Part shown: piece by piece, positions 12,897 to 24,746 of the stretch | Numbering within the stretch: position 1 is the first letter of the stretch | Layout: each line of letters starts with the position of its first letter | Source: Epiperipatus broadwayi | Taxonomy: Eukaryota > Onychophora > Udeonychophora > Euonychophora > Peripatidae | Reading direction: 5' to 3' | Length of the DNA stretch: 64,000 nt | Assembly (NCBI GenBank): GCA_028023455.1 | Contig: JAQFVV010000012.1 | Span: forward strand, 13,406,364 to 13,470,363 | Position numbers and translations under genes: made by a program | Notes under the pieces: generated by a model | The model's input: the letters and a program-made list of their open reading frames with translations, nothing else | Databases searched by the model: none | What the model was told of the DNA's origin: nothing

Positions 12897-14850
12897 TTAA
12901 TCAGAAAGTATTAATGAACTAGCCAAAGAACCATAGAAAATTTTTAATGTAGTACTGCAAGGCCATAAATGATTTGAAATAAACTCCAAATGCTTATGTT
13001 TGGGAATTGAAACAAAAAAACTACTAATATTAGAATTAAACATATTAATCTTAATACATATGACCTTAAACTGAAGTTTGTCTTCCAAAAATCTCTGTAC
13101 ATCAGAAGAATTAGCATCTACTGGCAAATTTGATACCAAATATTTATAATATTTATCATTATCCTTAATTAATAATGAACCGTTACTATTATTAGGACTT
13201 CTATAAGAAATTGGATCTTTAAACCTAAGTTTTTCACTATCTTTAGAAATATCCTGTCCAAAATTAGAAGTATAATTATTAAATTTTTTATTAAAAAATT
13301 TATTTGAATATAGTCTAAAATTATGGGGTAAACTATCCTGTTTACCAAGCTGCCTAACTGATAATTTTCTATTAGAAAATTGCTGAAAAGGAGAAGAGGT
13401 ATTAGAAGAATATATTGATGAAACAGAACTGTAAGGCCACCATTTATAAGATGCATTAGAATTATTAGGACCTCTATAAGAAATTGGACCTTTAAGCCCA
13501 AGTTCCTCATTCTCTTTAGAAATATTCTGCCCAAAATCATTCTTTCTTTTAATGTGTTTTTTGAAAAGTAAATCATCCCTATGATTTATAGAAGAACCTA
13601 GATCTTTCACTCCAGTCTCATAACAAGTTTTATCTTTCTCAACAAATGATTGAGACTCTGAACCAGTATTATGGTGTACAACATTTTTTATATTATTGTA
13701 ACTCTTGCTAGCATATAAACTAATATTATTACTAGTATCATGCTTTTCATGATATTTATTATGAAAATTTTTATTGTAAAATATTCTGGTTTTATGTGAA
13801 CTCACTTTGGAAAAACAAGTTGACTTGACAGAAGGAAGAGAGCATTGAATACCTTTGCTAAAATTAGAAGAACAATTCAATGATTTATTACAAAGTTGAG
13901 ACATCTTAATAATTAGAGAATGAATTAGAGACATAGAATAAGATTGTAAAACCTCTAAAGTAAAATGTTCAGGTTGTGAAATGATATCATTAACACATTT
14001 ATCTATGCAGTTTAAATCAACAGAAAAAGACTCAAACATTCCTGTGGATGCAATAGTAGAATTAACACCTGTCTCCACAACATCTGATAATCTAGTATTA
14101 GATTTAGAAATATTATTTAATTCACTAGAATCATGAGAATCTTCCCTAACAATCTGAACTGAAGTATTATCAGAAGAAGACACTATTATCAAATCTGAAT
14201 TTTCCTTAGTAATATGACCCTCAGAGATCATAGGTTTGACCAAGTTACACTCATTGTCTTCAGAATCTAAAACCATGATGTTATTGACCAATGACTCTGT
14301 TGAGTCATTATCTATTACCAATTCATCAAGAAGTTCATTATCAACATCTGGAAACTTCATATTTAAAGTTATATTATTACAAGCCTGACATTTAAAAAAT
14401 CCATTACCAATTGTTTGAAAAATAATAGCATCAGATTTAGACAGCTTAGTACAAGACAAATGAAAATACTTCTGACATTGACCAGAACACTTAATCCTCA
14501 TGGCCATATCAGAAATAATCAAAGAACAACCATGACAAAAGGTAACATCTGAAATACCATCTTTATCAGGAATAAGCTGACCAACTATAGCATTTACAGA
14601 AGAATGATCTGAATCAGCAATTGATGAATCTAAAAAAGATGATTGAGAAGAAAAGGCTGCATCATTATTAAGAGAAATCTTACAACAATCACACATAAAA
14701 ACAGACCCACTACAATCTTTATTATTAACAGAATTAAAACAGTCAAAGTGATATTTCAAACCACAAGGCCCAGATATTTCAAAGATTTTTGCCTTCCATA
14801 AATAACAGATTGACAAATTGGACAGGGAAAGGAATAAAATTTAAAAACTA
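12897..14850 (-). pseudogene. LINE-B ORF1 with tandem PHD-type zinc fingers
   Basis: The long frame runs from about 14816 to a stop at 12897 and yields 639 residues. A first finger is split by a frameshift: CPICQSVIYGRQ is read just upstream in another frame, then GLKYHFDCFN and CDCCK in the long frame. The second finger at residues 92-147 is intact: CHGC, CSGQC, YFHLSC, FKCQAC. The middle is Ser/Asn/Asp-rich and contains a nearly repeated block around residues 440-455 and 535-550 (PISYRGPNNSNAS and PISYRSPNNSNGS), a small internal duplication. The C-terminus has LWPCSTTLKIFYGSL, matching the LINE-A end. Confidence 0.8.
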
Positions 14851-14880
14851 ACGAGCTTCTTCTCCGAATGCAGATAAAAA

Positions 14881-15324
14881 TTTTCATTGGCTAAACAACC
14901 TGTGTAAATTTAAGCAGAGACTTTGAACTTGCAATTTGAATAAAAATACCATTTGCCACTGAGGTGAAATAGTGATAGAAATAACTATTTGAATATTCAA
15001 GAAAGTAATAAAAAGCATATAGAGCTAAACGTAGCCAACGAACTAATTTGAAACTGAAATCTTCAAAATTAAATTTGAATTATTCGAATTTCCAAAGTAA
15101 TTATAATTTTTAAACCCCTAGATCAAACTAACTTTGATTGAGGAGATCTAATAGTAAAAATATCGATGTTATTTCATACAAGATATTCTAATAAAACTAT
15201 ATATAAATAGCAATATAGACACCATGCATTGCTAATTGCAAAATCACAACGGGGAAAAAAAGTCGTCATTCATCACATGAAGCTATACTTGTCAGAACTG
15301 GGGTGAAATTGACCTAGCATTTGA
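14881..15324. other. Spacer upstream of LINE-B, possibly its 5' UTR
   Basis: No coding frame or clear repeat was seen. Part of it may be the LINE-B 5' untranslated region, but the boundary cannot be fixed from one copy. Confidence 0.4.
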
Positions 15325-15464
15325 CAATTGTGCTATGAAACATCAAGTTTACCATTAATAAATGGATTGAATAACTCTACACTCCAAAGCAGAAGTTCCA
15401 AGGATGGAAAGTACAATTGAGTTAATGGATGTTCTAGAACACTCACATTTTACCATCTATACCT
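15325..15464. repeat. Left copy of a 140 bp direct repeat
   Basis: This 140 bp matches 17030-17169 at a constant offset of 1705 with only about two mismatches. The two copies bracket 1565 bp of Ty3/gypsy-derived DNA exactly. Target duplications of integrases are 4-6 bp, so this is a much longer duplication made when the retroelement DNA was captured, or by a later rearrangement. Confidence 0.85.
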
Positions 15465-15539
15465 AGTCTGTTGTTCCACTTTGGTCAGGCACCCTTCTAT
15501 CTAGTTTGTCAACTTTGTGGATTTCATAAGGATCTTTGT

Positions 15540-16073
15540 CCGCTATTTTCAAGGCCGCAAATTCCTTTGATTGCTATAACACAAGTTTGTGAGCTATACC
15601 ACGTTTGATAACTACTTTATAGTAGATATCCATATCTGCCAATAACTGCTGTTTCAGACTGTCACTGCTCATTCCACATAAAAATTGTTCGAGGAGAGCT
15701 TCCTCCAGGTATAATTGTAGATGCAGTTTTTTGCGAGTTCCCGCAGGGCAGTATCATAATCTTGTGTCTGCTTGTTCTTGCTTTGGCGGCGATTTCTAAA
15801 GTGGAGTCTGGCAATGTGTCTAGAGTCATGAGGATTAAAACAGTCGGTCAAACGATCTTTGACCTGTTCAAATGTTAATTCTTCTGGGGTTTTAGGTTCA
15901 CAGAACCTATTTGCAATCTGGATTACTCCTTTTCCAGCAAAACACAATAAGGTTGCTGTTTTGCTTTTATCGTCCTTTACTCTGTTAATAATTAACAGTT
16001 TTTCAATTAGTTGGACGTACAGGAGCCACCCACTTGCCTTTCTGACGTCAAATTCAGATATTGCCAGCTGCAT
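15540..16073 (-). pseudogene. Ty3/gypsy-type gag fragment
   Basis: The first 134 residues start MQLAISEFDVRKASGWL and contain DDKSKTATLLCFAGKGV, FEQVKDRLTDCFNP and FRNRRQSKNKQTQDYDTALREL, the usual order of a retrotransposon gag capsid domain. After a shift near 15745 the frame continues with LEEALLEQFLCGMSSDSLKQ and LLADMD, which is the next capsid block. The protein stops before any zinc knuckle or pol. It lies just 3' of the putative LTR and is read away from it, as expected for a 5' LTR-gag segment. Confidence 0.75.
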
Positions 16074-16245
16074 TACAATAACTTAGTCAATTTAACAAAA
16101 ATATAAAAATATATTTTTTAGTAGTTTTATCTCCTCACGAAATCAAATAATTAGACGCCAACGTATTCGGCTGCCAATGCGTTGATTGTTATTACTGACA
16201 ATTAGACTGTTCAGGTTCGTAATCAACTATAACTGCGCCAATTAT

Positions 16246-17031
16246 TGTGTCCAGCGGCACTCTATTGCTTGCTGGATTGCAAATATCAATAACACAAATA
16301 TATAATAATTAATGAGGCAGCTTGGCAAGTAGGTTTAAATAACGAAGATTTATTTACAGAATTATATATGAGTTAATCACTCTTAATATATACAAAATAT
16401 GACTAATATACACACGCTATTATTATATATAAATAAGAGGCCCAAAGGCATAGCAAAATAATAATGAGATCGATACGACTTGTTATAGTTCCTAGGTTTA
16501 CTTGGAACGTCCGAAGGTAAACCTCTCCACAAGGCTAAGTGAAGGAAGGAGCTGACTGGAGCACTCAAGGAAATAGCACATCTACCTTTCAAGAGCTTCA
16601 CTTAGCAAGTGTATGGTCTCAGTTCAATTTTAGATCCATTACTGCTCATGCCTTGATTTTAGAGTAGCCTCCCTTGATTGGCCATCCGCTGTCCACGTGG
16701 TGGTCATCTCTTTAGTTCCTATTCGATCCCTGATTAGATAACACCACGACTTTAGAATTGTCTATTTTAAGCAATGGCTTTGTTTACATTATCTAATCCT
16801 TCTTGATAAATTACTTTATAGTTTCTCTTTAATTAAACTATTTAATTAGTCTAATGCTTTATCAAATATTGTGAATGCCCCTGGCATCCACGCACATACT
16901 TTTAGTTTTGCGTTAATATATCATTTAATTACTTATAATACACAATTAGCAATCCATTAGTTTTACATTTATAATTATTACTAGTTATACGTATTTTGTG
17001 TATACATACATATACACACACATTTAACACA
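16246..17031 (-). mobile_element. Putative 5' LTR of the gypsy fragment
   Basis: Read on the minus strand the segment begins TGTGTTAAATGTGTG and ends GGACACA. About five bases later comes TGGCGCAGTTATAG, which resembles a tRNA primer-binding site, and the gag start follows about 170 bases on. No second LTR is present, so the element is truncated in gag. The LTR start coincides with the right copy of the 140 bp repeat. The LTR is defined by TG/CA ends and context, not by comparison with another copy. Confidence 0.55.
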
Positions 17032-17169
17032 ACTGTGCTATGAAACATCAAGTTTACCATTAATAAATGGATTGAATAACTCTACACTCCAAAGCAGAAG
17101 TTCCAAGGATGGAAAGTACAAATGAGTTAATGGATGTTCTAGAACACTCACATTTTACCATCTATACCT
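17030..17169. repeat. Right copy of the 140 bp direct repeat
   Basis: Same sequence and orientation as 15325-15464. It starts where the LTR ends and stops at the same base (TATACCT) as the left copy. Confidence 0.85.
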
Positions 17170-17987
17170 GAAACAAATTACTGAGGATTATTAAAGTGAT
17201 TCATTATGACTTGTTCCTTGTAAATTTTAAAACTACATTTAGGCTGACATCATGAATTTTATTTAGTTATATATTTTATATGTTATATAAATGTTTATGT
17301 TCATATCTTGACTTTAATATGAATACAAAAAGTGGGAAAATAAGTGTTAATATGTAAAATAATGGATAGTATTGCCATTACTGTAAGTAAAATAAAATAT
17401 AGATTATGATGAGAACTTGCTTGTTTACGAATCTGATCATCATCAAGGAAAAGATAAGATTTTACCTAATGTATAAACAAAAACCTAGAAACTTTTTCAA
17501 TCATTATAAAAATCAACAAATACATGAAATGCACTTTACAAAAAAATATGCTACATGGCTACACAATTTCACATGATGGTGTCATTTGGCTATTTGATGC
17601 ATAATGTTCCTACAAAAAGTATGAATAGCAGAAGAATATATTATAACAGGTGCACACAACCATAGAATGATTCCAGTTATTTTTGGGTCCCTCCTCATTC
17701 ATATTTTAGATATATTTGGAATATTTATTATAAGCATTAAAACGTTAAACATTTTTTGTTAATTATTTTAATTAAATATTTCAAAATGAACACAGTAATT
17801 TTTAAATTAAATTGCACAGAAATGTACATATTTATATAAATGTTAACACTATATATATGTGTGTGTTAAAAATGTATATTATATAGGGTTTATTATTGCT
17901 TGTAAATTTTGGTATCTGTACAAAAGTTTGGAACCAAATATGATAATGCACATGTGTACACATACATAAAATATATATAATTTTTAC
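17170..17987. other. AT-rich stretch, no gene seen
   Basis: Nothing firm. A short stretch at 17403-17470 on the plus strand is open and bounded by AG and GT, but it lacks a pyrimidine tract and is not called as an exon. If the coiled-coil exon at 17988 is real, this is probably intron of that gene on the minus strand. Confidence 0.4.
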
Positions 17988-18119
17988 CTGATGAGAAAAA
18001 AGTCTTTTATTTTCATCAATTTGCTGTTTAATATTCTTTTTAATAAAGTGATCTTGAATACAGCGAGCCTTTGTTTCTTGCTCTAATTGAGAAGTTATTT
18101 CTTCTTTTTCATCTTCTAG
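17988..18119 (-). CDS. Candidate host-gene exon encoding a coiled coil
   Basis: On the minus strand a 132-base stretch is open over exactly 44 codons. It has an acceptor (GATTGCTTAG) immediately upstream and a donor (CAG then GTAAAA) immediately downstream, so both borders are phase 0. The peptide begins LEDEKEEITSQLEQETKARC and ends IDENKRLFSHQ. It is rich in E, K and Q with heptad-spaced L and I, typical of a long coiled-coil protein. No relation to any transposon here is seen, so it is the best candidate for a real host exon. I do not recognise the gene. A second AG four bases in would give a 128-base exon instead. Confidence 0.55.
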
Positions 18120-19275
18120 CTAAGCAATCACAAACAATAATTTTGTAAATATATATATATACATGCATACATACAATTCATTAAATAAATGAAATATTAT
18201 TCAAATTAAGTACATGCACATAAATATATATAACAAAAAGAAATGCATTGCTTAGTATAGAAATAGTGCAAAACATGTGAGGTACAGAAATAGTGCATTT
18301 AAAAATATCCAGCAGATATCTATTACTATCAATATAATAAAAAATATAAACTAAACACATATTAGTATGATTGTATTACTTTCAGCAGGATGGCAACAAA
18401 GTATTTTCTGACATCTAAATTCACCATCAAGAGTTTTGCAGACTTTATATACTCATATGTACTTGAAATTAAAAAAAGATTTAGCTGGGCATATAATTAA
18501 TAAATGGAAATGTGTCCACTCAAACTTACAACCCCATTATCATATTTAGGGCAGAGAAGCGAACAATTAAAATGTCTAAGACAAATTTTAAATGGGTTGG
18601 GGAGAATGAAATAGTACATAGAGAAACACTATAAAACAAATGATAGATTGCCTATAATGAATTAACCAATGTATTCTTCAAAGCAGCAGAAAATATTCTT
18701 ATTTGTCATAACTTATGGCTATTCACAATTAAGTTTCATATATGAAAATCATTCCACTATATTTCAAATGTAAACCTTGTTGTTTGAATTTAGCAACCAA
18801 CATTAATTAGTCAATTAGTTCTAATAAACAATTTGTGTAATATTGATTTGCCAAAATAAAATATATTATCTAAAAATATGAAATAAATAAATAATAAAAA
18901 TAATATACATAATATACTCTTAATCAATCAATAAATTAAATTAAATTGTTTATTACTTTAATTTAATTATAATTTATTGATTGACTAAGAGTATACAATT
19001 TTTTGACAACATTATGATCTTGTAATTTAATGAAAAATGACTGTAAGAAATTAAATAAGTAATATATGCAGAAAGTTTAGGTGAACTATGACTTATAAAA
19101 CAATTGTTAAATACAATAATTTCCAAAATTTTCAAGTTAACTCATCCCAGAAGTCCATTTGAATTAATTATTTTATAAACTGATAAAAGCTAATTTTTAA
19201 AAAACAGAAAAAATATTTTATGATCTATTTCAGAATTGGGCATAAAATAAAAAAATCACTCATATTGGCTCATTA
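18120..19275. other. AT-rich stretch with one small hairpin
   Basis: No gene seen. At 18913-18994 an AT-rich hairpin is flanked by TATACTCT and AGAGTATA, with arms of about 33 bases around a short loop. This may be a tiny foldback relic or a chance structure in AT-rich DNA. Confidence 0.4.
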
Positions 19276-19565
19276 AGGGATAAGGTAAAAGCCTGAAATC
19301 CGGGCAAAGCCGCTTGGAGCATTGATGCTAGACAAAATCAATGAAATATAACGAATACGCGTAAATAGCTTCGAAGCACAAAACAGGCCGTAATATTTTT
19401 GTGCAATGTCATGTAAAGTGGCCTAGCTCAATGGGTTAATACAATACGTAAATGTTGTATTAGCCTGTAAGGCCGCAGCTGCCGAAACGGCATTTTTATG
19501 TGTTTTGACACGTAAACAATGCCCCAAGCGGCCGTGCCCGAATTTCAGGCTTTTACCAGGGATAA
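19276..19565. mobile_element. 274 bp MITE with 34 bp inverted ends and 8 bp target duplication
   Basis: The element (19284-19557) starts GGTAAAAGCCTGAAAT and ends with the inverse, with about 34 paired bases and three mismatches. The flanks are AGGGATAA on both sides, a perfect 8 bp duplication. It is much richer in GC than its surroundings, so it stands out as foreign. Ends that begin with GG and an 8 bp duplication fit the Merlin superfamily, a member of which is present at 60312, although the TIR sequences are not alike; hAT or MULE origin is possible. Internally TAGCTCAATGG resembles a tRNA A box, but no B box was found. Confidence 0.85.
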
Positions 19566-20340
19566 CTTTAAATCATCTCTTAAATCAAAGAAATAAATTA
19601 ATCATCAATCTCTATAATGATTTATTTATAAATAAATAAATAAAAATTTAATAAATAATTAAATTATATTTATAAATGAAAAAATAATTTATTTATACTA
19701 ATATGAAATAAGTTTATGTTATCAATTGGAGAAAAAAATCCCAAAGTATGAAACCTTTTACTAATCTCTCATTTATAAATGAATAACTAAAATTTACAAA
19801 TGAATACTTATGTATTTATTCTAACATGCACAACTTTGAAATATAATAGTGAAAGCAAATTAAATATAAATAAGTCAAAAGCATTTTTGAAATACAACAA
19901 AATAATTTAACTACAAACAAGTAAAAACAATGTGAAAGTTTTTGAGTCAAATCACAGATTAGAAATTCAGAAATATTCAGTGATTCAATTGCAGTGTATA
20001 AAATATGCCATGCTTCTTTCTCTTTATGTGTAAAAAATATTTTATAATTCTATTAAAAAATATAATTTTATTATTATTGAAATTGTTAAGATTGTCAGTC
20101 TGCTGATATAATGCCCCCTCAGAAATTAGAGTCTTGGAATAAAGCAAATAAGTCATAAGTAAGATTCCATACATATCATGCTGTCTCATTTAATGGAAAT
20201 ATATTCCTGATACTGATAAGCTCTTACAAGAGAGTTAAGAGTAAGAGCATGGAAAACACCATGAAAAATTTAAATGAAATTTTCAGATAAGATGGCTACC
20301 TTAAAATTATTATTTTAATGAAATTGGTATCATGTCTGAT
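19566..20340. other. AT-rich stretch, no gene seen
   Basis: No supported gene or repeat. The 70-codon minus-strand frame near 20000-20189 has composition expected from AT-rich noncoding DNA. Confidence 0.4.
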
Positions 20341-21036
20341 TTGTTTAAAAGATTTTTTAACAACTAGGGGGTTTCACTGTGGTTTAACACTCCTCTACTA
20401 CCAAGTATCCAATATTTTGGAAAAAGAAAGCAGTACTTCATTGGAAACAGGAATTAAAGAAAACTTTATATAATGATATTAATGAAACTTTAATCAACAC
20501 TATGTTTCGTCAATATTTTATTCTATGTATGTCTACTAAACAACATCGGTTGAGATGTTATTGCACCAAAAATGCCAAACTCAACTGTCTGTACTAATGC
20601 CTAATAATAACACAGATATAAATACATGACACGTTAAGAAGAAAATGGTTTCCAGGAGTAATAACCAGCATTGTTTCAAGACAATTAAGAAAAGTATAAA
20701 CTTCAAATGGTAGATGAATGAGAAGACACAAAAATCATATCATTACAAGAACCAAGTGTTAGTACTAATTCAAAATTAAGAGATATTACTTCACAAAAAA
20801 GAGAAGGAAGTAATGATACAATTCAAGAGCTGCTGGACTTAACTATAAATAATGAGAATCACTCATCTGAGAAAAATGTTTCACTAAATGAATCAGAGAT
20901 TTTGCCAGAAATAGAGTCATTCACTTCAAAACAGCCTTCACTAGAAGAAAACTATCAAGAAGCAGAGGAAAAGATATCTAACAAGGCCTGCACAAGTGTA
21001 AGAAACACCTCAAAGACTAAAAGATTATTTTTTTAA
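20341..21036 (+). pseudogene. Decayed coding stretch, acidic Ser/Thr-rich protein, not recognised
   Basis: The last part (about 20717-21036) is open for 106 codons without an ATG. It is rich in E, S, T, N and Q and ends TSKTKRLFF then TAA, followed by AATAAA-like signals. Upstream, in two other frames, come TTSVEMLLHQKC with QLSVLMPNNN, and before that VSNILEKESSTSLETG. All have similar polar composition, as if one coding region had picked up frameshifts and stops. It could be a terminal exon, an old retrocopy or the tail of an unrecognised transposase. I do not recognise the family. Confidence 0.35.
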
Positions 21037-22212
21037 AATAAAAGTTAATTTTCTAGCATGAGGGGAGGAATTAAAATGTATATAGTGTTATAAAAAAAAA
21101 TTAGTATGTATATATGATATTAAACCACTAAACATCACATGATCACAAGATATTATAAATAAATAAAGTTTTAATACAGAAAATAATTACTGTATAACAT
21201 TTAAATAGTTATTCATTCTAGCAAAATTTACAAGAAATTAGCATGAACTGAACTTAAATTGTATATGCAAATTAACTATAGATATGCATAACACACACAC
21301 TAAAAAGAAACAGCAGGTGAAGTTAACATGTGAAAAATCATATGTAGATTTTCTTATTCTCAACTAATATGTATACAAAAATAAAATGTACACGTAAAAG
21401 CTGCTTATGTTAGAAACTGTTTCCTCAAGAATTAATATTTACTTCTTTTATCAGTATATGTATATATTTGTTTATAAGGAAAATAAACACATTTATTTTT
21501 TTGTTTATGTAACTGCAACCAGTTAGTATGCATATATCTCCAGTATACAAAGCAGTTATTATTATGTATTTGCAATATTCATATTTATTCCTACTTCCAA
21601 TAATGGAGTCAAAGTTAACCTCCTGATTGCCAAATTTTGAAGGATAAAAAAATTATGCCACATTGCAAATAGTATATAATCTAACTTTTAATAATATTGA
21701 TATTTTTTGTGATCAGTTTATTATGAATGTTAATTTTTAATTATGTTTAAGTACACTCAGCTAAATATGATTGGAAAAATTTCAAATTACAGAATAATAA
21801 AAATAGTTACACAATTAAATGCAACCTACAAAATGTTTAGTCATCAATATTTTTTTTTACATCTATTACTTTCTAATTTAAAACCTTTTTCACATATCAG
21901 AGTTTTACTTTCCAGCTAATATTCCTTAATATCAAAATTGTTTAAAATATGAAAAAATGTAAATTACTGATGGTAAATACAAAAATTAGATCACGTTGAA
22001 ATTATTTTATTTTCACTCTACTAAAAGGTAATTTAATTTATCAAAAGGATAATATTTGGAAAAAGTTGTCAATAAAAAAAATAATAATAATCACTAAAGA
22101 GATGAATGAAATCCACAATCACAATATATCATTTTGATAGCCTAAAAAACCAATATCAGATGATAGATCCTTAAATGCTATTTATAAGTCATAAAGAAAT
22201 AACCATGGCTTC
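21037..22212. other. AT-rich stretch, no gene seen
   Basis: No coding frame, RNA gene or structured repeat that I can support. Confidence 0.4.
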
Positions 22213-22430
22213 CAATAATAATAATAATATAAATAATAATAATAATAATAATTATTATTATTATTATTCAATATCTATTTATTAGGTGCATTTCAACATT
22301 TACACTTTAACAAAATACAAAATAAACAAAAAAATAAAAACAAAAAGTGAAAAAATAATAAGCAAATACAAATTATATACATAAGATTATATATACATTC
22401 TCAATTATAAGTTTAGTTCTTTTCTAACAT

Positions 22431-22766
22431 TCATAATAAATTGATCAAAAAAATATCAATATTATTAAAAGTTGCATTATATAATCTATGCAATCTATTA
22501 ATAACTGACTTGCTGAAGAAAGTATTTTTACATTTATTAATCTTGAAAGTGTGCATTTCTTTTAACAGATGATTGGATACTTTCAATTCTATTTTCGATA
22601 TACAGTCACTAACATCAATTTTCCCATAAATTAACTTTTTCAACAATATATCTTTCAACATTCTTCTTTCTTTCAATACTTTTTTAACATTTTGACGTTC
22701 TCCCACTATTAATTTGAATCTTTTTTCACCATTATGTATTCTAGACTGAATATTAATCAAATTCAT
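22431..22766 (-). pseudogene. LINE-C ORF2, C-terminal segment
   Basis: 111 residues including ERRMLKDILLKKLIYGKIDV, FFSKSVINRLHRLYNATFNN and IDIF. This is the thumb and C-terminal tail after the RT core. The same piece is found in LINE-F at 42572-42932 with a frameshift. It ends about 160 bases before the tail. Confidence 0.75.
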
Positions 22767-22905
22767 ATTCCATATAAAAGAACTATATTCGAAAAGTATT
22801 ATAACAAGAGAAAAAATAATCTATATTTTATTTAATTAGATAAATCTCTCCCATATCTCAAAATACATCCCATCTTTTTATATGCTTTATTAATAATATA
22901 CTTAA

Positions 22906-23009
22906 TATATGCATTAAAGATTTGAAATATCAGGCACTCAGTAGTATGAAATAGTGTGGATAGTGAAGTGGCTTGAAAGTCTGAGTTCAAATCCCCTGTA
23001 TATGCATTA
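22906..23009. mobile_element. 82 bp tRNA-like insertion inside LINE-C
   Basis: The LINE sequence is interrupted by 22917-22998, flanked by TATATGCATTA on both sides (22906-22916 and 22999-23009), an 11 bp target duplication. The inserted piece ends with CTGAGTTCAAATCCCCTG, which contains a good RNA polymerase III B-box-like element (GAGTTCAAATCC). It therefore looks like a 5'-truncated tRNA-derived SINE. The stretch ATAGTGTGGATAGTG also resembles the outer arm of the foldback at 32340, hinting at a shared tRNA ancestor. Confidence 0.6.
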
Positions 23010-24689
23010 TCAGTAAAATTACTACAAAATATAATTCCTAAATCAGATACAATCTATTTATATGTAATAACACCAACCTCAATTTTATACTGATAAACAG
23101 ATTTTTCAGTTTTATTAGCATAAACAATGCATGGTTTATTAATATTAATCTCCATATTGTTATTACCTACATCAAACCTTAAAACAATCTATATCCCTTT
23201 GAACATCAATGTGATCATCATAAGTAATAATTTTTTTTGAATGACTTACAATCACCAGCATAAGTAAGTATCATAATATTTTTTTATGTTTTGATCAATA
23301 TCACACATAAAAACATTAAAAGGTAAAGGTGCTAATATTCCAAACACCTACCATATAATTAAAAAGATGAGAATTGTTTCTATCCATATGCACATAAAAT
23401 TTACAACCCCTCAAATAATTTCTAAACCATTCAACTAAATGAAGATTATTTCCCAATATTTTAAGTTTATCTAAGCATGAGCAATATGGTCAGATATCAG
23501 CATTAAATTAGTTTCAACAGATTTACCAGGTAAAAACCATGCTATATAATCCTAACACTTTTCTTCTTCCTTTCCTTTATTTCTGCTATCTTCATATACA
23601 GTATTGCTATTCAAATAATTCTTCTTACACTTTTTTCAGCAAAAACTTTTTTTATTATTATTATTACAGTTTCAACTATACTATGCAGTTTTCATCAGAT
23701 CTTATTCTCTTCTTCTACTTCTCTCTAATCTAAGAAGAATTATTTGAATTGCAATATTGTATAAAAACCATGTTGATAATTAGATAATACTATAATCATA
23801 TCTACAATTTACTGTAAATACACCTTTCATAAACTCTAGCAAAAGTTGGCAGAATTGAAATAGGCCTATGATTACCAGAATCAGATCTGTCCCCCTTCTT
23901 ACAAATTGGTATAATCTTAGCTATCTTAAAATATTTCAGGAATAATAAGATTTCTCAATTGATAAATTAATAATATAATATAATAAAACTATCAAACACC
24001 CACCACAACACAATAATAAAATTAACAATATTATCATATTCCATAGAAAAATTTGTTTTAAGTTAAGAAACTGCATTAAACACTTAAGAAATTACAATTT
24101 TTTTAACATATATATTCCAATAACTATCTTTATTAAATTTAATATCAGCCATATCATTATTAGAAATGTGTATCTGTAAAATGATTAACTATGATCATTC
24201 ACAGATCGAATTACATTATATCTATAACTCTTACTTTCAGTAATATTAAGATCCTTAACATAAGACCAAAACATTTGTAGATATTCCTAAAATTTTATTC
24301 AATCCTATTTAAATTGTTATTATAATCTTTTTTCACAAGTCTTAGTACAAGCATAAACATCACTAAACTTCTTATACAATTCTCTACCATTGGTTAACAG
24401 ATATAACCTACAATATTTATGTTTTCAATTTAAACCCTTACACAATTTCTTAAAAAACTATTTAGGATATTTATTATTAGTATTCAAATAATGCCTAACA
24501 GGAATATATTAATTCAGACAATTTTGAACTATACTAATAAATTTATTAGCAGCTATTCTATCAAAATTAGATTCCAATCAACATCTTCAAATAGTCCCGA
24601 TGTTTGTAATCTCTAATATACTATAGGTTTTATATGTTCATGAGAATCATCTATTACAAATTCCAAAGGTGGATGACATGGATCAGGAG

Positions 24690-24746
24690 GCAAAGTGCTT
24701 GCTCAGGCTCATATGCAGCAAAGTGCTTGCTCAGGCTCATATGCAC
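24690..24746. repeat. 28 bp tandem duplication
   Basis: The unit GCAAAGTGCTTGCTCAGGCT plus eight further bases (CATATGCA) occurs twice in a row without difference. It lies in decayed LINE-C endonuclease sequence and is probably a replication-slippage event. Confidence 0.85.

Larger units (their letters stand above)
9864..14880 (-). mobile_element. LINE-B: CR1-like LINE, ORF1 plus broken ORF2
   Basis: Minus-strand element with the same plan as LINE-A. Its 3' end is GAATTGAATT joined to the 514 bp triplet run, ORF2 occupies about 10063-12839 and ORF1 about 12897-14850. About 60 bases containing an A-rich run separate the two ORFs. Protein motifs match LINE-A but the sequences differ widely, so it is another subfamily rather than a recent copy. 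The 5' boundary is not visible; I place it near 14880, where coding similarity ends. Confidence 0.8.

Noticed and set aside
13169-13576. 135-codon minus frame
   Set aside because: It is an alternative frame within LINE-B ORF1 and has hydrophobic AT-rich composition.
17403-17470. Possible 68-base plus-strand exon bounded by AG and GT
   Set aside because: No pyrimidine tract, no neighbouring exon, and on the opposite strand to the better exon at 17988.
24690-24746. Candidate CRISPR-like or regulated direct repeat
   Set aside because: Only two adjoining units without spacers; simple slippage in a decayed LINE.
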